Under the pieces are notes generated by a model. The model was given only the letters and a program-made list of their open reading frames with translations. It did not search any database and was not told where the DNA came from. From Siphonodentalium dalli (lineage: Eukaryota; Mollusca; Scaphopoda; Gadilida; Siphonodentaliidae), in NCBI GenBank assembly GCA_032622095.1, contig CP136066.1, positions 10,811,784 to 10,875,783 on the forward strand: DNA of 64,000 nucleotides, read 5' to 3'. This document shows positions 58,825-64,000 of the stretch, piece after piece. The position numbers and the translations under genes are program-made. The number at the start of each line of letters is the position of its first letter. The stretch's first letter is position 1.

Positions 58825-58832
58825 AGTACTTC
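58825..58832. repeat. target-site duplication, right (AGTACTTC)
   Basis: See the left copy at 57595. The exact match dates the insertion as relatively recent. Confidence 0.85.
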
Positions 58833-59315
58833 AAGCTCTCTCTCTCTCAAACGTTTGAAAATTACTATTTAAAATTTGTGGCCAATTTGGTCCAACAGTT
58901 TAACCTGAAGTAGGAACATATGGACTGTTGGTATAAAAACAGACATGTTGAAAATAAAACCAAACTATGAGAACAATTCTAACCTATTTTTTATGTGAAC
59001 ATCTAATCTACAACAAATGTTATTCCAGCCATGAAATTTTCAACTGTTTAAATTTTGATCAAAGTAGGCGTCAAAACCCCACCCCTCTACATTTCTTCCA
59101 CATTGCCTCAAACATTGCCCCCATCCAGGCTGCCTAGAAATCAATTTATCATACCAGTACCAAACAGGATAGAGGAGAGTTAATTCTCTTAGCTCTGCCC
59201 CTTAGAACAAATGTGAAACTCCATCTACTAGTATGAAATCCATTCATCTAGTATTATCAATATACCCCCCCCCCCCAAATATTCAATAGGATATGATTTC
59301 ACCTGGATAAGTGGC
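58833..59315. other. noncoding stretch
   Basis: A short TC run follows the MULE (58836-58848), and a run of 11 C occurs near 59266. No gene. Confidence 0.4.
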
Positions 59316-60510
59316 GGTTAAGAAAATAATATTGGAACAGCCAAGTCTGTATTTGGTATGTTTGATCTTTGCAGAATGAGGTCCCCAAAAGGTGAATTTA
59401 ATGACACTATTCCCCAAGGTGGAATATCATCAACGAATTCACCCTCTGGGGACCTCATTTCCTAAAAATGACCCCATTTGAAAAAATCTGAAGTTCTGAA
59501 CCCGGTCACCCAAGGCCTATCCATAGCAAATATAAGCTACATGTAATATAGGCTTAATGGTTCTTGAAAAGAAATTATTTTAAGATTTACTATAAGGGAA
59601 AGAGTTATGGCCCTAGCTTTGCACCTATTTGATCTGATGAACTTATTTGAACAAACCTGATCGTTAGTCACCTAGGGAACATGCACGCGGTTGAGAAAAT
59701 AATATTGGAACAGCCAAGTCTGTATTTGGTATGTTTGATCTTTGCAGAATGAGGTCCCCAAAAGGTGAATTTAATGACACTATTCCCCAAGGTGGAATAT
59801 CATCAACGAATTCATCCTCTGGGGACCTCATTTCCTAAAAATGACCCCATTTAAGATTTACTATGGAGGGAAAGAGTTATGGCCCTATCTTTGCACCTAT
59901 TTGATCTGATGAACTTATTTGAACAAACCTGATCGTGAGTCAGATAGGGAACATGCACGTGGTTAAGAAAATAATATTGGAGGAGCCAAGTCTGTATTTG
60001 GTATGTTTGATCTTTGCAGAATGAGGTCCCTAAAAGGTGAATTTAATGACACTATTCCCCAAGGTGGAATATCATCAACGAATTCACCCTCTGGGGATCT
60101 CATTTCCTAAAAATTACCCCATTTAAGATTTACTATGGAGGGAAAGAGTTATGGCCCTAGCTTTGCACCTATTTGATCTGATGAACTTATTTGAACAAAC
60201 CTGATTGTGAACACCTAGGGAACATGCACACTGAGATATATAAACATATTTGGTCGTTAATATGGAGAAGAAAACAAATGTTGATAGGTGGATGGATAGA
60301 CATCCCAGCAGACTGACTGATGGAAAGACTGCCTGACAGAAGACAAATTCAAGCCAATATACACCCCCCAATGTTTCTTTAAAAAATCAGGGTATAATTT
60401 CATCGGTATGAGTGAGCCTGGTTAAGAAAATAATATGCCAGCCAAGTCTGAATATAGTGTGTCTGACATTTGCAGAATGAGGTCCCCAAAAGGTGAATTT
60501 AATGACAATA
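59316..60510 (+). repeat. four tandem copies of an interspersed repeat module
   Basis: The module starts GGTTAAGAAAATAATATTGG at 59316, 59689, 59961 and 60420. Each contains cagaatgaggtccccaaaa, ggtgaatttaatgacactat, ggaatatcatcaacgaattc and, in most, tatggccctagctttgcacc. Copies 1 to 3 are close in sequence, but lengths (about 373, 272, 459) differ by internal deletions. The tail of the array has gagttatggccctagcttt, like the neighbour at 61386. Confidence 0.8.
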
Positions 60511-60862
60511 TTCTGCAAGGCGGGCTAGCATCACCAGATTCATCATCTGGCCTCACCAGCCATGGGTAACCTAGGAACAATTGAAGTTCTACAGTTGAAG
60601 TTGGTAATGCACACCCATTGAGCACCTCAATTATGCATTTAATCTTCTGCCAATTAGGGGGACATAGAAACTGAACAGAAGGGAACAAGTCAAAAATTTT
60701 AAATTTCAATTTGATACTTAACTGGTTCGCTGCTAAATATCCTACATACACATAATAAAATGCGTATATTTATTTCAATAAACAGAAAATCATTGAATTT
60801 TATGCTCGGAGTAGGTAATTTGCACTCTTTTCTCAAATATGACCCCCATATATATACATTTG

Positions 60863-61172
60863 TGATTATGTTATGATCCTGGATGTCTCACTAGGCTATG
60901 GTTATGATCCTGGATGTCTCATTAGGCTATGGCTATGGGCCTAGATGTCTCATTAGCCATTAGGCTATGGTTATGAGCCTGGATGTTTCATTAGACTATG
61001 GTTATGGGTTCTGGATGTCTCATTAGGCTATGGTTATGAGTCTGGATGTCTCATTAGGCTATGGTTATGGGCCTGAATGTCTCATTTGGCTATGGTTATG
61101 AGCCTGGTTGTCTGTTTGTCAAAGTAGGTTATGGATATGAGCCTGGATGTCTGATTAGGTTATGGTTATGAG
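60863..61172 (+). repeat. 31-bp minisatellite, about nine units
   Basis: Unit TATGGTTATGATCCTGGATG plus TCTCATTAGGC, repeated from about 60893, with variants (gggcctag, gagcctgg). One unit has an insertion ccattaggctatgg near 60958. No coding. Confidence 0.85.
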
Positions 61173-61385
61173 CTTCATTGTCGGCCGCCTTTGGGTAAAA
61201 CATTTGTAAATTTTCTCAAACTTTTCGCGATAGAAGTACCTTTTCTGACAATTTTATTGGTCGGCATCCATTCAAACTTCACAATGTCACAATTTAATTA
61301 TATATTTAACAATATTTCTTAAATATTACCTGACAAACGCTGGGATCTGGGCTATGTGGCATCAGATGGGTAAAGAATTATTTCC

Positions 61386-61785
61386 GTAATTTTTTTTATG
61401 AGTTATGTCACTGGCTCCACCCACATTCGACCCAGTGACCTCATTTGAACAAATCTGAATAACAGTCCCCCAAGGACACTTTGTACCAAATATGAACCAA
61501 TTCGGCCCAATAATATTTGAGAAGAAGTCGTTGTAAGAATTACAGAGTTATGGCCCTGGCTTCAAAACTATTTGACCCAGTGTCCTCATTTGAACAAATC
61601 TGAATGAGATTCACATAGGGCACATCCACACCAAATATGAACCCATTTCGTCCAATGAAATCAGAGAAGAAGATGTTCAAATAATTGTTGACAGACGGAC
61701 AGATGGGCGGACGGACGACGGATGAGGAGTGATGACTATAGCTCCACCGGAGAATTCGTCTCAGGTGAGCTAAAAGGGGGTATAA
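61386..61785 (+). repeat. dispersed invertebrate repeat ending in gacggacagatg run
   Basis: Two related passages (about 61430 and 61555) each contain gacccagtgacctcatttga, acaaatctgaat, accaaatatgaacc, and tatggccctggcttc. The end has gacagacggacagatgggcg and GAATTCGTCTCAGGTGAGCT, then aaaaggggg. Repeats of this layout are common in bivalves. No protein is encoded. Confidence 0.6.
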
Positions 61786-63035
61786 TTAAGGTCAACTAAA
61801 AGTAAGTTCTACGAATAATAGAATGGATGTGAAGAATGATAATTATTTCAATGTGAGTAATCTACTCTAAAATAACAACTAACATGGATGGGCAAAACAG
61901 AAAAAACAAGAGGTGTGCACTCGCGTGCTAGGCTGCTAGCATACCCCCACTGTGGCAAATTCAACCCGCATTATCCGTATACCTAACATTTCCTATGGGA
62001 ACTACTCGTCATTCAATTTTTTCTAAACATTTGACTGACAAATCCGTGAAATTCATTCAACTAGCCCGCCATTGAGTATTTGCAGATGCAGAATATGACC
62101 CGCAGGTGTTGGCCGAAGTATATCACATGGGACGTTACCTCGCTACCATCAACCCCAATTTTAAATATAGTTGAGCTGCATTGTCTCCCTTCCGTTTCAC
62201 CTTGCTATTATTATTTCATTATTATGATAATACATGAATAAAGTTCTCCCCCTTAACTAAATCCCGTGTTCAAAAGTTAATTAAAAATGTTCCGTAATTC
62301 ATTGTGTGTGATAGACTGCAGACAGCCCAGAATGAACCATATTGGCCCAATTCTACTAGGTCCTCAACCTATGAGCACGTGCTGTGATGTCACGGGAATG
62401 TGAATCGCGTGCTGAAATGTAAACAATGGAGTGATCAGGATAACGAGAGCCTGTAATTCACTCAATGTTGTTGCGTATTCCAGAATGCAGGAACTTTATA
62501 TAATGGACTCATGTCATTCTGAGAATAGTTTATCATTTAATGCCTGGCGATAGTGTGTAGAATTTTAATCCCTAATAACGGAAACCCGGAGTGTTATATC
62601 TCTCGTTTAAAATTTGATTTTACGTGATATTTTTCAATAGTAAAATAATATTCAATAAAACCGTATATCGTGGTGTTATTTTGGAAAAATCGCGGTTTAA
62701 AAAAAAACGTCAATACCGCCCAACCGTACTGCCGGCAGCCATGTTTTTTTAACAATATTTGGAAATGTCACCCGAAGATACATATGAAGTCTGATGATCG
62801 GGTGAGCGATGTGGAATGTAGGGTGAGCCAAAGGAAATTGCAGACGGATGCAGACAGACGACAGACAGGAACTCATGGCAATAGCTCAAACTTTACAAAG
62901 TTTCAATGACTGTAGCTCAACTTGCGGAGGCATTAATAATTCTATGCTGAGCTGTCAATAGAATGCAGACGGCCACCTGTTTTAAAAATATTTCTGAAAA
63001 ATTTGACTAACCCCCATCTGGATCACCCCGAAGTA
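61786..63035. other. noncoding stretch with small repeat ends
   Basis: Holds one end of the 37.4-kb foldback family (62137-62151, TTACCTCGCTACCAT) and a cagacagacgacagacagg run near 62850. The short frame at 62670-62909 has no known domain. Confidence 0.4.
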
Positions 63036-63036
63036 C

Positions 63037-63222
63037 CATACTCTCAGGTGCCTAATTATAGTGTCAACACGTTTATTTATTTTGGAGAAAATTACCAATG
63101 ATCACTATTATTTGGCATTGAGACAGAGTGAAATTGCCATCACTATTATTAATTTCAGCCTAAATCCCCATCCATCACTATAATTAGGCCATCACAATTA
63201 TTAGGCACCTGGGAGTATGAAG
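63037..63222. mobile_element. 186-bp MITE-like element with about 27-bp inverted ends
   Basis: CATACTCTCAGGTGCCTAAT then TATAGTG (63037) is the inverse of CAATTATTAGGCACCTGGGA then GTATG (to 63220). A second internal inverted word, ctataattaggccatcac, lies before the right end. Noncoding and AT-rich between. Confidence 0.6.
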
Positions 63223-64000
63223 ATATGACGTTTGGAAGAGTATGTGGCATGTTGGGTGTGCTGAAGAATTTAGTCATGAAAAGAGTAAAATCCAAGATGG
63301 CCACTGGTGACCATATTTTTTAACAAATTTCAGAAGCTATCATTGGCTCCCATCTAGAGATAATGCCGAAAACCTCATGATGTTTGGTGCAAAATATCTC
63401 AAATTGAAGTACAACTATGATCAATTTATAATCAGTCACCGATCTGCATTATTTATTATTTACTCCGGCAGTCAGTGTTTTTATAATGGCGGTGACATAC
63501 TGATATGCCTTGTTCAACCTGAGGTTGCGATCTTTATTTATTAGGATCTATCACTCGTTATACATGTACGGCACCAGTACATTCTGTAATATGCCCATTC
63601 ACCCCAATTGTGTCCCGTTATACCATATACTTTGTGCTGCCATGGCCATATATTCAGAATATGATCTTATGGTTGTTTGCACACAAAACAAACAATAAAC
63701 AAATTTATTTCTGCTTATATCAATGTTACCAGAAACAACAAAATTTCATTTTAGGCCTACCGGTACATGTACATATGTAGCTATACTTACAGCGCCTGTG
63801 GTGTCAAATGTCCACTGTTCGGCAATTTGGGCCATGATTGTCATTGCATTATCATCTTTTATGCTTTCAAGTCAATATTAAACCTGCAGTTGCCACCTTA
63901 CATGTATCTCTTAGAATTTTACTCAGCCTCAAACATGTACCTTAAGGGAAGGAAAGAATGAAAGAATTAGATAATTTTTTCACGCAAATGAGGTGCGGTC
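63223..64000. other. noncoding stretch to the window end
   Basis: One AAGATGG(CC) motif at 63292. No supported gene. Confidence 0.4.

Noticed and set aside
60422-60751. 109-codon minus-strand frame
   Set aside because: Overlaps the fourth copy of a repeat module and shows no domain.

Overview
This window is almost certainly intergenic or intronic DNA of a metazoan nuclear genome, most likely a marine invertebrate and plausibly a mollusc. The reasons are AT-rich DNA with no long host reading frame, spliceosomal-type splice signals, APE-type LINEs, and tens of tandem and dispersed repeat families. The short palindrome acatgtacatgt recurs (for example near 1106, 3675, 4099 and 52912), and I associate it with molluscan genomes. 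The lineage is inference; the eukaryotic repeat landscape is seen directly. I found no prokaryotic gene organisation, rRNA, tRNA or CRISPR array.

Region by region: 1-6.4 kb holds three palindromic MITE-like elements (a TTAA-flanked foldback at 10-526, a 143-bp palindrome at 648-790, and a piggyBac-like MITE at 2247-2639), an inverted-repeat minisatellite (4380-5225) and a microsatellite. 7.0-10.0 kb is a 37-bp satellite ending in an exact-looking 580-bp tandem duplication. 11.1-11.7 kb is the tail of a decayed CR1/L2-like reverse transcriptase on the minus strand. 12.8-17.85 kb is a nearly complete decayed LINE on the plus strand with three coding parts (a novel-looking ORF1a, an SGNH-hydrolase ORF1b, and an endonuclease-reverse transcriptase ORF2). 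It abuts a fragment of another LINE endonuclease on the minus strand. 20.4-26.1 kb is a second, divergent member of the same LINE family on the minus strand, interrupted by a second copy of the piggyBac-like MITE.

27-44.5 kb is a mosaic of minisatellites, foldback elements, an approximately 4.1-kb element with 0.6-kb inverted ends (28.2-32.3 kb), an approximately 170-bp periodic repeat carrying AAGATGGCGGC-type motifs, and three head-to-tail nonautonomous elements. Two of these contain a 122-bp CpG-rich satellite with an NRF1-type site in every unit. 45.27-51.17 kb is a satellite of about 34 units of exactly 174 bp, most with a CACGTG E-box. 52-54.6 kb is a 1-kb tandem duplication. 57.6-58.8 kb is a short MULE with terminal inverted repeats, an 8-bp target duplication and a transposase exon bounded by splice signals. 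59.3-64 kb is further repeat clusters.

No host gene is confidently present. Two short stretches with coding-like reading and matching splice signals on the minus strand (26772-26915 and 39695-39805) are the best candidates for host exons.
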